Assembly (NCBI GenBank): GCA_016210825.1
Contig: JACQTM010000190.1
Location: forward strand, 1-5,657
DNA from: Hyphomicrobiales bacterium
Lineage (GTDB): Bacteria; Pseudomonadota; Alphaproteobacteria; Rhizobiales; Xanthobacteraceae
Direction of reading: 5' to 3'
DNA: 5,657 nt
Shown: one piece after another, positions 1 to 5,597 of the stretch
Layout: each line of letters begins with the position of its first letter
How positions within the stretch are numbered: position 1 is the first letter of the stretch
Notes under the pieces: generated by a model
Told to the model about the DNA's origin: nothing
Database searches by the model: none
Seen by the model: the letters and a program-made list of their open reading frames with translations, nothing else
Translations under genes and position numbers: made by a program

Positions 1-1
1 C

Positions 2-232
2 GCGGAGATTGAGGCCGCGATGGCCAGCAACCCTGACTGGGCCGATTTGAAGGATATAGACTGGTCCGAAGCAGTTTTGGTTGTACCTCCCAAGAAGAAA
101 GCAATCTCGATCCGCGTGGACGAGGACGTACTCGACTATTTTAAGAAGGACGGGGAAGGCTATCAGCGCCGCATGAATGCGGTGTTGCGTTCCTTCATGA
201 AACAAAGCCAGAAGCGCAAAAAGCGCGCGTGA
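2..232 (+). CDS. brnA: BrnA-type antitoxin, 5'-truncated by window edge
   Basis: This is probably the antitoxin of a type II BrnT/BrnA toxin-antitoxin pair. BrnA proteins neutralise the BrnT ribonuclease and repress their own operon through a ribbon-helix-helix DNA-binding domain. The C-terminal half carries the family signature: the strand KKAISIRVDEDVLDYF, then GEGYQRRMNAVLRSFM, followed by a basic tail (KQSQKRKKRA). The N-terminal acidic segment DWADLKDIDWSEA also fits the family. The first in-frame ATG is at 20, but the frame stays open to the window edge and those codons read AEIEAA, so the true start is probably upstream and the gene is partial. In known operons brnT precedes brnA, so a toxin gene is expected just off the left edge. 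Base composition is visibly less GC-rich than carA. The family call is confident; whether the system is active cannot be judged without the partner. Confidence 0.82.
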   Translation, partial: AEIEAAMASNPDWADLKDIDWSEAVLVVPPKKKAISIRVDEDVLDYFKKDGEGYQRRMNAVLRSFMKQSQKRKKRA

Positions 233-241
233 TTATAATGT

Positions 242-448
242 TTAGGCCGGCCGATCCTTGCGGTGGAACTTTTTCGCCACCTGCGCGCGATCGAAGGCGA
301 CTTTCCCGTCTTTGCGGATTTCATGGACCGCGATGCCGCTTTCGGCGAATTTCTTCATCTGCAGCGAGGTCTCGAATTTGGTGAAGCAGAGGCAGACATC
401 CGTCTCGCCCGGACGCTCCTTCGGCTCGAATACGATTGTCCACGGCAC
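242..448 (-). CDS. small conserved-looking hypothetical protein (about 68 aa)
   Basis: I do not recognise this protein. With the GTG start at 448 it is 68 residues: MPWTIVFEPKERPGETDV, then CLCFTKFETSLQMKKFAE, a short hydrophilic middle and a strongly basic end (AKKFHRKDRPA). There is no signal peptide or membrane segment. I chose GTG 448 because GGAG lies six bases upstream of it. GTG 460 and GTG 493 are in-frame alternatives with no visible ribosome site. The frame stays open to an ATG at 622, but the first roughly 30 codons of that version are a translation of the palindromic repeat at 533-620, so that start is very unlikely. The gene converges on the brnA-like gene, with nine bases between the two stop codons. 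The many Lys/Glu residues and clean codon use support a real gene; function is unknown. Confidence 0.6.
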   Translation of the reverse strand: MPWTIVFEPKERPGETDVCLCFTKFETSLQMKKFAESGIAVHEIRKDGKVAFDRAQVAKKFHRKDRPA

Positions 449-481
449 AGAAAACTCCACGACACCGACGCGACCGAAGTA

Positions 482-510
482 ACTTTGCGACACTAATCGA
501 ACGGGGTCAA
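482..510 (-). promoter_or_regulatory. possible promoter for the small minus-strand gene
   Basis: On the minus strand TTGACC (505-510) is followed after 17 bases by CAAAGT (482-487). The first box matches a sigma-70-type -35 well; the second is only half a match to a -10. It lies between the palindromic repeat and the gene. Transcription from it would begin near 475, which would rule out the GTG start at 493 and agree with the start at 448. This is weak evidence based on reading alone. Confidence 0.22.
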
Positions 511-532
511 TTTCCGTAAATGATTGTAACTT

Positions 533-620
533 GTCATTGCCGGGCTCGACCCGGCAATCCATTGAGCCGTGCTGCAAGCGGCAGCGCCGCATGGATGCGC
601 GGGTCAAGCCCGCGCATGAC
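533..620. repeat. 88-bp nested palindromic intergenic repeat
   Basis: The element is a set of nested inverted repeats. Outer arms GTCAT (533-537) and ATGAC (616-620) enclose two perfect side hairpins: TTGCCGGG/CCCGGCAA (537-544 with 550-557) and TGCGCGGG/CCCGCGCA (596-603 with 609-616). Between them ATCCAT (557-562) pairs with ATGGAT (591-596), topped by GCTGC/GCAGC (571-575 with 581-585). The whole can fold as a four-way cruciform. From general knowledge, repeats of this design are very common between genes in Bradyrhizobium-like genomes and are often mistranslated into spurious N-termini. It lies between the tail of the YqeY gene and the small hypothetical gene. It may act as a transcript end or mRNA stabiliser, but there is no direct T-tract. 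Confidence 0.85.
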
Positions 621-640
621 AATGGAAAAGAACCACGCGC

Positions 641-1096
641 CTACCCCGCCAGCAGTCCCTTCACCAATCCCGACGCCTTGGCGAAGTCCATCTGGCCCGC
701 GTGCTTCGCCTTGAGCGCGCCGATGACCTTGCCCATGTCCTTCATGCCGGCCGCGCCGGTGTCTTTGATCGCGGCTTCGATCGCGGCTTTCATTTCCGCG
801 TCCGACATCTGCTTCGGCAGATAGCTGGAAATGATCGCGATCTCCTCGCGCTCGGCCTTCGCCAGTTCCGGGCGCCCGCCCTTGTCATAGAGTTCGGCGG
901 ATTCCTGGCGCTGCTTGATCATCTTCTGAAAAACCGAAAGCAGGTCGGCGTCGGCGAGCGCGCCCTTCCCCGCCCCGCGCGCCTCGATGTCGGCGTTCTG
1001 GATCGACGAATTCATCAGGCGCAGGCACGACACCTTGCGCTCGTCCTTGGCTTTCATGGCGCCTTTGAGGGCGTTGTTGATGTCGTCGCGCAGCAC
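641..1096 (-). CDS. GatB/YqeY domain-containing protein
   Basis: This is a 151-residue member of the YqeY family, cytosolic proteins related to the tail domain of GatB, a subunit of the tRNA-dependent amidotransferase. The family's exact role is unsettled; a link to tRNA or amidotransferase chemistry is inferred from the GatB similarity. Recognisable blocks are MLRDDINNALKGAMKAKDE at the N-terminus, KMIKQRQES (58-66), SYLPKQMS (91-98), GMKDMGKVIGAL (117-128) and the ending GQMDFAKASGLVKGLL. The order is the usual N-terminal helical domain followed by the GatB-like tail, at typical family length. The start is GTG at 1096; the frame stays open upstream, but only this start gives the family's MLRDDI opening. 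A possible ribosome site, AAAGG (1108-1112), lies 11 bases ahead. The gene is divergent from carA across 85 bases. Confidence 0.9.
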   Translation of the reverse strand: MLRDDINNALKGAMKAKDERKVSCLRLMNSSIQNADIEARGAGKGALADADLLSVFQKMIKQRQESAELYDKGGRPELAKAEREEIAIISSYLPKQMSDAEMKAAIEAAIKDTGAAGMKDMGKVIGALKAKHAGQMDFAKASGLVKGLLAG

Positions 1097-1181
1097 GGGC
1101 TTTCGAGCCTTTATCGAATGAGGGGTCGCAATCCGGCCGCGGATATGTTTTATCCAGCCGCGAATCTGGAAGCGAAGACTT
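1097..1181. promoter_or_regulatory. shared divergent promoter region, YqeY gene / carA
   Basis: The 85 bases between two divergently starting genes must contain the initiation signals for at least one of them. I see no convincing -35/-10 pair in either direction. Two structures stand out: a hairpin GGCT-TTCG-AGCC (1098-1109) next to the YqeY start, and an inverted repeat GGATA-tgttt-TATCC (1141-1155) 27 bases before carA. Ribosome sites are GGAAG (1168-1172, nine bases before carA) and AAAGG on the other strand (1108-1112). Confidence 0.5.
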
Positions 1182-2384
1182 ATGACGTCACCGGCGAAGA
1201 CACAAGCTGGCGTGAACGGCTGGGCCGAGCAAAAGCCCACCGCCCTGTTAGTGCTGGCCGACGGCACGGTGCTCGAGGGCTTTGGTTTCGGCGCCACCGG
1301 CCACGCCGTTGGCGAAGTGTGCTTCAACACCGCGATGACCGGATACGAGGAAATCCTCACCGACCCTTCCTATGCCGGCCAGATCATCACCTTCACCTTT
1401 CCCCATATCGGCAATGTCGGCACCAACACCGAGGATATCGAGAGCGTCAGCCTCGCGGCGCGGCCGGGGGCCTGCGGCATCGTTTTGCACTCGCCGATCA
1501 CCGCGCCGTCGAATTTCCGCGCCCAGCAGCATCTCGACGAATGGCTGCGGCGGCGGGAGATCATCGGCCTTTCCGGCATCGACACCCGCGCGCTGACGAG
1601 CCTGATCCGCGAGAAAGGCATGCCCAACGCCGTGATCGCGCACGCGCCCGACGGCAAGTTCAATCTCACGGCGTTGAAGAAGGCGGCGCGCGAATGGCCG
1701 GGCCTCGTCGGCATGGATCTCGTGCCGATGGTGACGAGCGGCCAGCGCTTCACCTGGGACGAGACACAATGGGTTTTCGGCCAAGGCCACGGACGGCAGG
1801 AGAAGCCCGAGTTCCATGTCGTCGCCATCGACTACGGCGTCAAGCGCAACATTCTGCGCCTGCTCGCAAGTGCCGGCTGCAAGGTTACAGTGGTACCGGC
1901 AAAGACGAGCGCGGAAGATATTTTCGCGCTCAAGCCCGACGGCGTATTTCTTTCCAACGGCCCGGGCGATCCGGCGGCCACGGGCGAATACGCCGTGCCG
2001 GTGATCCGCGCATTGATCGAGAAAAATGTGCCGACGTTTGGCATCTGCCTCGGCCATCAGATGCTCGGCATTGCCGTTGGCGGCAAGACCGTGAAGATGC
2101 ATCAGGGCCATCACGGCGCCAATCATCCGGTGAAGGACCTCACCACCGGCAAGGTCGAGATCACCTCGATGAACCACGGCTTCGCGGTAGACTCAAAGAC
2201 GCTACCGGCAAACGCCGAGCAGACGCACATCTCGCTGTTCGATGGCTCGAATTGTGGCATCGCGCTGAAAGACAAGCCGGTGTTCTCGGTGCAATACCAT
2301 CCGGAAGCCTCGCCGGGCCCGCGTGATAGCCATTATCTGTTCACGCGTTTTGTCGAGATGATGCGCAATAACAAACGCGCGTAG
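1182..2384 (+). CDS. carA: carbamoyl-phosphate synthase, small (glutaminase) subunit
   Basis: CarA hydrolyses glutamine and channels ammonia to the large subunit CarB, which makes carbamoyl phosphate for arginine and pyrimidine synthesis in the cytosol. The 400-residue product matches the family's usual length. Residues about 18-150 form the small-chain domain (TAMTGYEEILTDPSYAGQII, then FPHIGNVGTN at 73-82). Residues about 210-390 form a class I glutamine amidotransferase domain, with LSNGPGDP (257-264), the nucleophile Cys289 in GICLGHQ, and the His373/Glu375 pair in QYHPEASPGP, so the triad is complete. ATG 1182 follows GGAAG by nine bases, and the N-terminal extension before TALLVLADG is about 20 residues. 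carB does not follow directly, as is common in Rhizobiales, where the two genes are separated. No defect is visible. Confidence 0.97.
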   Translation: MTSPAKTQAGVNGWAEQKPTALLVLADGTVLEGFGFGATGHAVGEVCFNTAMTGYEEILTDPSYAGQIITFTFPHIGNVGTNTEDIESVSLAARPGACGIVLHSPITAPSNFRAQQHLDEWLRRREIIGLSGIDTRALTSLIREKGMPNAVIAHAPDGKFNLTALKKAAREWPGLVGMDLVPMVTSGQRFTWDETQWVFGQGHGRQEKPEFHVVAIDYGVKRNILRLLASAGCKVTVVPAKTSAEDIFALKPDGVFLSNGPGDPAATGEYAVPVIRALIEKNVPTFGICLGHQMLGIAVGGKTVKMHQGHHGANHPVKDLTTGKVEITSMNHGFAVDSKTLPANAEQTHISLFDGSNCGIALKDKPVFSVQYHPEASPGPRDSHYLFTRFVEMMRNNKRA

Positions 2385-2390
2385 GCCGCT

Positions 2391-2414
2391 TTCGCGCGAT
2401 AAGCCGCTCGCGAA
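2391..2414 (+). terminator. weak inverted repeat after carA
   Basis: TTCGCG (2391-2396) and CGCGAA (2409-2414) can pair around a 12-base loop just seven bases after the carA stop codon. A few T residues follow (ATGTCATTTC), but there is no proper T-run, so it is at best a weak terminator or mRNA end. The six-bp stem could arise by chance in GC-rich DNA. Confidence 0.25.
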
Positions 2415-2468
2415 GATGTCATTTCAGTTTATTGGCGCGTGAGCGGCACAGCGTGATACGGCTCGCCT

Positions 2469-3353
2469 ATGCCAAGTCACGCACATTCGAAGCCGACGAT
2501 CGAACGGCAAGTTTTCAACTCCCGCCGTCAATTTTTCCGCTACGGCATTGCAATCGCGATGGCGATATTGCCTGCGCGCGCCATGGCGGCGGAAGATATC
2601 GGCGCGGCCTTCGCCCAGAACGACCCGAAATCGGCCATCACAGTCGATCATGCGGCCTGGGGGAAGCTGTTGTCGCGCCATGTCCGCACCGGACCGGACA
2701 AGCTCAATCGCGTAGACTATGCGGCATTTAAGGCAAACGACCATCAGGCGCTCCGCGCCTATCTCGAAAGTTTGCAGCGGGTCGCCGTGACCAAGCTTAA
2801 TCGCGCCGAGCAATTCGCATTCTTCGTCAATCTCTATAACGCCGCGACAATCGACGTCGTGCTGTCGCATTATCCGGTCGCGTCGATCACCAAGATCGCG
2901 ATCTCGCCGGGCCTATTCGCCATCGGACCTTGGGGGAAAAAAGTCGTGCGCATCGAGGGTATCGATCTGTCGCTCGACGATATCGAGCACAAAATCCTGC
3001 GCCCGCTGTGGCGCGATCCGCGCGTGCACTATGCCGTCAATTGCTCGTCCGTCGGCTGCCCCAATCTCGCGCGCACGCCCTATACCGCAGCAAAACTCGA
3101 GACGATGTTGGACGCCGCCGCCCGCAGCTATGTCAACCACCCGCGCGGCGTCGCGCTACGCGACGGCGCCGTGACCGCATCGAAAATCTATTCCTGGTAC
3201 GCGAAAGACTTCGGCAGGACCGACCGCGCTATTCTCGACCATATCCGGCGCTTCGCAACACCGGAGCTAACGCGCAAGCTCGATGGCGCCACCCGGATCG
3301 ACGACTATAACTACGATTGGCAGCTCAACGACGCCGCGGGGCCCGGCGAATAG
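2469..3353 (+). CDS. exported DUF547 domain-containing protein with Tat-type signal
   Basis: This is a 294-residue protein of the DUF547 family, whose biochemical role is not established. The N-terminus has a twin-arginine signal: SRRQFFR (18-24), a hydrophobic stretch YGIAIAMAILPA (25-36) and a likely cleavage after ARAMA (near residue 40). The mature protein therefore probably folds in the cytoplasm and is exported to the periplasm. Family blocks follow in order: QFAFFVNLYNAATIDVVLSH (115-134), GIDLSLDDIEHKILR (164-178), VHYAVNCSSVGCPNLA (186-201) with the paired cysteines Cys192 and Cys197, KIYSWYAKDFG (239-249) and the ending DYNYDWQLN. ATG 2469 is the first start after an in-frame stop at 2454-2456; no strong ribosome site is seen. 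It follows carA by 84 bases, so read-through from carA is possible but unproven. The twin-arginine motif is close to consensus; export through Tat is inferred. Confidence 0.88.
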   Translation: MPSHAHSKPTIERQVFNSRRQFFRYGIAIAMAILPARAMAAEDIGAAFAQNDPKSAITVDHAAWGKLLSRHVRTGPDKLNRVDYAAFKANDHQALRAYLESLQRVAVTKLNRAEQFAFFVNLYNAATIDVVLSHYPVASITKIAISPGLFAIGPWGKKVVRIEGIDLSLDDIEHKILRPLWRDPRVHYAVNCSSVGCPNLARTPYTAAKLETMLDAAARSYVNHPRGVALRDGAVTASKIYSWYAKDFGRTDRAILDHIRRFATPELTRKLDGATRIDDYNYDWQLNDAAGPGE

Positions 3354-3398
3354 CGTCGCGGCGCTGCCCGCTGGCTTTTCGCCGCCGCGATCGCCATC

Positions 3399-3486
3399 GG
3401 GCGTGATCGCTTCCGAATTTCCTTCGCTTGTCGGAGCTTGCTTCGCGAAGGCGGAAAACCGGTTTCCTATTTACGGGATCATGCCC
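3399..3486. repeat. palindromic intergenic element, second type
   Basis: Outer arms GGGCGTGATC (3399-3408) and GATCATGCCC (3477-3486) are complementary over ten positions with one G-T pair. Inside them CCTTCGC (3421-3427) pairs with GCGAAGG (3445-3451), and a perfect palindrome AAACCGGTTT lies at 3456-3465. The right half (the ACCGGTTTCC part leading to GGATCATGCC) resembles a repeat that I recall as very frequent in Bradyrhizobium-like genomes, where its translation ends in ENRFP-type peptides. It fills most of the gap between the DUF547 gene and the AtuA gene and could terminate or process transcripts. Its arms and inner palindromes differ from those of the element at 533-620, so it is a separate repeat family. 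Confidence 0.72.
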
Positions 3487-3522
3487 TAGCCTCGCCCTTT
3501 GAGAAAGCGAGAGCGAACGGGC

Positions 3523-4899
3523 GTGGCAGCAAGAGTCTATATCGGCGGCGCCGCCGGATTTGCCGGTGACCGCACCGACGCGGCAGGTCCGCTGGTCGAG
3601 GCGCTGGCGAGACTTTCCGGGCCGCGTTTCCTGATGTTCGAGACGCTGGGCGAGCGCACGCTGGCGCTGGCGCAGCTTGAGCGGCGGCGCGATCCGCAAC
3701 GCGGTTACAATCCCGCGCTCGAGCGCTTTGTCGGCCCGGTCATTGCCGACTGTTTGCGCCACAGCATCAAGATCGTCGGTAACTTCGGCGCCGCCAATTC
3801 GCGTGCGGCGGCGGAAAGCATCGTGGCGCTTGCCCGTGCGCAGGGATTGCGCGCACCGCGCATCGCCCTCGTCGAAGGCGACGATCTGACCGGCAACCTT
3901 TCGCGCGCGGAATTCGCGAAGCGCGAAATCGACGGGAAGATTCTCGCGGACAACGCGCAGATCGTGGCGGCGAATGCTTACCTCGGCGCGGCGCCGATCG
4001 CGCAGGCGCTGGATCAAGGCGCGGATATCGTCGTCACCGGTCGCGTCGCCGATTCCGCGCTGGCGCTCGGGCCGCTGATGCACGCCTGCAAGTGGCGCAA
4101 CGACGACTGGGACCGCCTCGCCGCCGGGACGCTTGCGGGTCATCTGCTCGAATGCGGAAGCCAGGTCACCGGCGGTTATTTCGCCGATCCGGGCTTCAAG
4201 GACGTGCCAGGCATGGCCGATCTCGGCTATCCGATCGCGGAAGTGGATGTTGATGGGGAAATCGTCGTCACCAAGCCCGCCGGCACCGGCGGGCGCGTCG
4301 ACCGGCTGACGGTGACCGAACAGCTGCTTTACGAGATCCACGATCCCGCCGCCTATCTTGCGCCCGATGTCGTGCTCGACGTCACCGATGTAACCGTTGA
4401 AGAGATTGGTGCCGATCGCGTGCGTGTGTCCGGCGCGCGCGGGCGGCCGGCACCCGAGACATTGAAAGCCACGGTCTGCATTGACGGCGGCTTCCTGGGC
4501 GAAGCGGAAATTTCCTATGCCGGGCTCAATGCCGCGACCCGGGCGCGCCTTGCCGCCGAGACGGTGATCGCGCGCATGCAGCGTCGCGCGCCGGGGCTGA
4601 GGATACGCACGGACGTAATTGGAATTGTCAGCGTCCATGGCGACAGCGCGGGTGAGACGATCGCACGCGCATGGGACACCGGCGGGCAGAAGGATGTACG
4701 TCTGCGCTTCGCCGCGCAATCGATGCGGCGGAACGAGGTCGAATTGCTGCTCGACGAGGTTGAGGCGCTCTATTGCGCGGGACCCGCGGGCGGCGCCGGG
4801 GTACGCCGCCACGTGACACCGCGGCTCGCCAGCGCCTCATGTCTCGTAGAGCTTAAATTCGTAAAACCCAGTGTCACCATGCTCGGCGAGGCCACGTAA
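3523..4899 (+). CDS. AtuA family protein (DUF1446 domain)
   Basis: The product is related to AtuA of the acyclic terpene utilisation (citronellol/geraniol) cluster of Pseudomonas. The family's reaction is not settled, so the terpene link is by name only. With the GTG start at 3523 it has 458 residues, almost all DUF1446. It opens with RVYIGGAAGFAGDRTDA. Key blocks are IVGNFGAANSRAAAESI (84-100), VTGRVADSALALGPLMH (171-187), LLECGSQVTGGYFADPG (208-224), KPAGTGGRVDRLTVTEQLLY (251-270) and CAGPAGGAGVRR (418-429). A TTG at 3499 would add eight residues (MRKRERTG) before the conserved start; I prefer the GTG because the family begins close to the RIGGA-like strand. The C-terminal AtuA ferredoxin-fold domain present in longer homologues is absent here and is encoded by the next gene, overlapping by one base. 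No carboxylase or acyl-CoA dehydrogenase genes of a terpene pathway are visible nearby. Confidence 0.9.
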   Translation: MAARVYIGGAAGFAGDRTDAAGPLVEALARLSGPRFLMFETLGERTLALAQLERRRDPQRGYNPALERFVGPVIADCLRHSIKIVGNFGAANSRAAAESIVALARAQGLRAPRIALVEGDDLTGNLSRAEFAKREIDGKILADNAQIVAANAYLGAAPIAQALDQGADIVVTGRVADSALALGPLMHACKWRNDDWDRLAAGTLAGHLLECGSQVTGGYFADPGFKDVPGMADLGYPIAEVDVDGEIVVTKPAGTGGRVDRLTVTEQLLYEIHDPAAYLAPDVVLDVTDVTVEEIGADRVRVSGARGRPAPETLKATVCIDGGFLGEAEISYAGLNAATRARLAAETVIARMQRRAPGLRIRTDVIGIVSVHGDSAGETIARAWDTGGQKDVRLRFAAQSMRRNEVELLLDEVEALYCAGPAGGAGVRRHVTPRLASASCLVELKFVKPSVTMLGEAT

Positions 4900-5246
4900 T
4901 GCCGACGGTGCCGCTGCACGAGATCGCGACAGCGCGCGCCGGCGACAAGGGCAACCGGCTCAACATCGCGCTGGTCTGCCGCGATCCGGCCTATTACGAG
5001 ACCGTCGCTGCGCAGGTGACCGCCGATCGCGTGGCGGAAAAATTCGCCGCGCGCCGCCCTTCACGCGTCGTCCGTTACGATTTGCCGAAGCTCTTCGCTT
5101 TCAATTTTGTGCTCGACGACGTGCTCGAAGGCGGCGTCAATGCGAGCCTTGGCCTCGACGGTCACGGCAAATCGCTGTCGTTTCTGCTGCTGGAGATTAC
5201 GGTAACGATGCAGCAGAGCCGCACGCGAGGCGCACAAGGGGCGTGA
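4899..5246 (+). CDS. AtuA-like C-terminal (ferredoxin-fold) domain protein
   Basis: This 115-residue protein corresponds to the domain found at the C-terminus of long AtuA proteins. Evidence is LHEIATARAGDKGNRLNIAL (6-25), close to the usual ARSGDKG-N pattern, then the alternation VVRYDLPKLFAFNFVLDDVL and the Gly-rich GGVNASLGLDGHGKSL (78-93). The ATG overlaps the TAA of the preceding gene (TAATG at 4897-4901), and GAGG (4888-4891) lies seven bases ahead, so the two are almost certainly co-transcribed and translationally coupled. This suggests that the two chains form one complex replacing the fused protein. The last roughly 12 residues (QQSRTRGAQGA) look like a non-conserved tail. The family's function is unknown. 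Confidence 0.85.
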   Translation: MPTVPLHEIATARAGDKGNRLNIALVCRDPAYYETVAAQVTADRVAEKFAARRPSRVVRYDLPKLFAFNFVLDDVLEGGVNASLGLDGHGKSLSFLLLEITVTMQQSRTRGAQGA

Positions 5247-5250
5247 CGGC

Positions 5251-5283
5251 CAAAATAGAAATGGCCGGGGCAAGCCCGGCCAT
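5251..5283 (-). terminator. intrinsic terminator, probably that of greA
   Basis: A nine-bp perfect stem ATGGCCGGG/CCCGGCCAT (5261-5269 with 5275-5283) closes a five-base loop. On the minus strand the stem is followed at once by TTCTATTTTGG, a T-rich run, so it works best as a terminator for genes transcribed leftward. On the plus strand it lies 14 bases after the AtuA-like gene's stop and could also end that transcript, although the run there is poor. The GGG-gCAAG-CCC core resembles the hairpin at 601-611 in the repeat at 533-620. Confidence 0.6.
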
Positions 5284-5317
5284 CGCGCAAATTCAATCCT
5301 GCAATTTTGTTTGGGTC

Positions 5318-5361
5318 TTACCGCCACTCGATTTTCGCCACCTCGTAGGCCTTGGCGCCGC
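5318..5361 (-). repeat. duplicated 3' end of greA (left copy of 44-bp direct repeat)
   Basis: These 44 bases are identical to 5601-5644. On the minus strand they spell the last 13 codons and stop of the greA-like gene (GAKAYEVAKIEWR, then TAA). Here they are not attached to an open frame with a start: they begin 14 bases after the stop of the coiled-coil gene. The first bases outside differ in both directions (5317 C against 5600 T; 5362 T against 5645 C). The likely greA terminator lies 34 bases further left, so this copy probably sits in the original downstream context. Confidence 0.93.
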
Positions 5362-5375
5362 TATGTGCAGTTATC

Positions 5376-5597
5376 TCACGCCTCGGTCAAATCGAGCCGT
5401 CGCTCGATGCGTTCAACGCGATTAGCAAGCCGATCCACGCGATTGGAGACCTCGGCAAGCCTCACGTTAACCTGGGCGACTTCTGTCTCCAGCGCGCCGA
5501 TGTGTTGCTTTACTTCACTCATGTCAACACGAAGCCCATCGACCGCACTACGAATGTGGCGTAGGTGCTCAAGAACAATATTGTCCTTATCTGCCAT
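5376..5597 (-). CDS. small coiled-coil protein (73 aa)
   Basis: I cannot name this protein. It resembles short coiled-coil hypotheticals that I recall as widespread in Rhizobiales, opening with MADKDNIVLEHLRHIRSAVD. From about residue 10 to the end it is almost entirely heptad-like, with hydrophobic residues spaced 3-4 apart (VKQHIGALETEV, VNVRLAEVSNRVDRLANRV, ERIERRLDL). There are no cysteines, signal peptide or membrane segments, so a cytosolic dimer or trimer is likely. The ATG lies only three bases after the greA stop (TAA-AAC-ATG), and its ribosome site, perhaps GGCGG, lies inside the greA end. Expression is therefore probably tied to greA. The gene sits between two exact copies of the greA 3' end, and its codon use is lower in GC than the surroundings. 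The regular heptads argue for a real gene. Confidence 0.72.
   Translation of the reverse strand: MADKDNIVLEHLRHIRSAVDGLRVDMSEVKQHIGALETEVAQVNVRLAEVSNRVDRLANRVERIERRLDLTEA

Noticed and set aside
245..252. GGCCGGCC palindrome between the convergent genes
   Set aside because: It lies inside the final codons of the small gene and is short enough to be expected by chance in GC-rich DNA; no T-run follows in either direction.
1097..1360. 88-codon N-terminal extension of the YqeY protein
   Set aside because: It would overlap the start of carA antisense; the family begins at MLRDDI, encoded from GTG 1096.
1248..2177. 309-codon open frame on the minus strand opposite carA
   Set aside because: It is a mirror of carA codons with no recognisable domain and no ribosome site.
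701..2326. 541-codon open frame on the plus strand overlapping carA
   Set aside because: It is out of frame with a fully conserved carA and antisense to the YqeY gene. Its translation is rich in Arg, His and Pro without family motifs, the usual off-frame product of GC-rich DNA.
3325..4812. 495-codon open frame on the minus strand opposite the AtuA gene
   Set aside because: The plus-strand frame has clear DUF1446 motifs throughout; the antisense frame has low-complexity Arg/Ala-rich sequence and lacks stops because of GC-biased third positions.
4871..5425. 184-codon plus-strand frame spanning the AtuA-like gene and beyond
   Set aside because: It overlaps a gene with clear domain similarity, runs across the terminator hairpin and repeat, and is Arg/Pro-rich noise.
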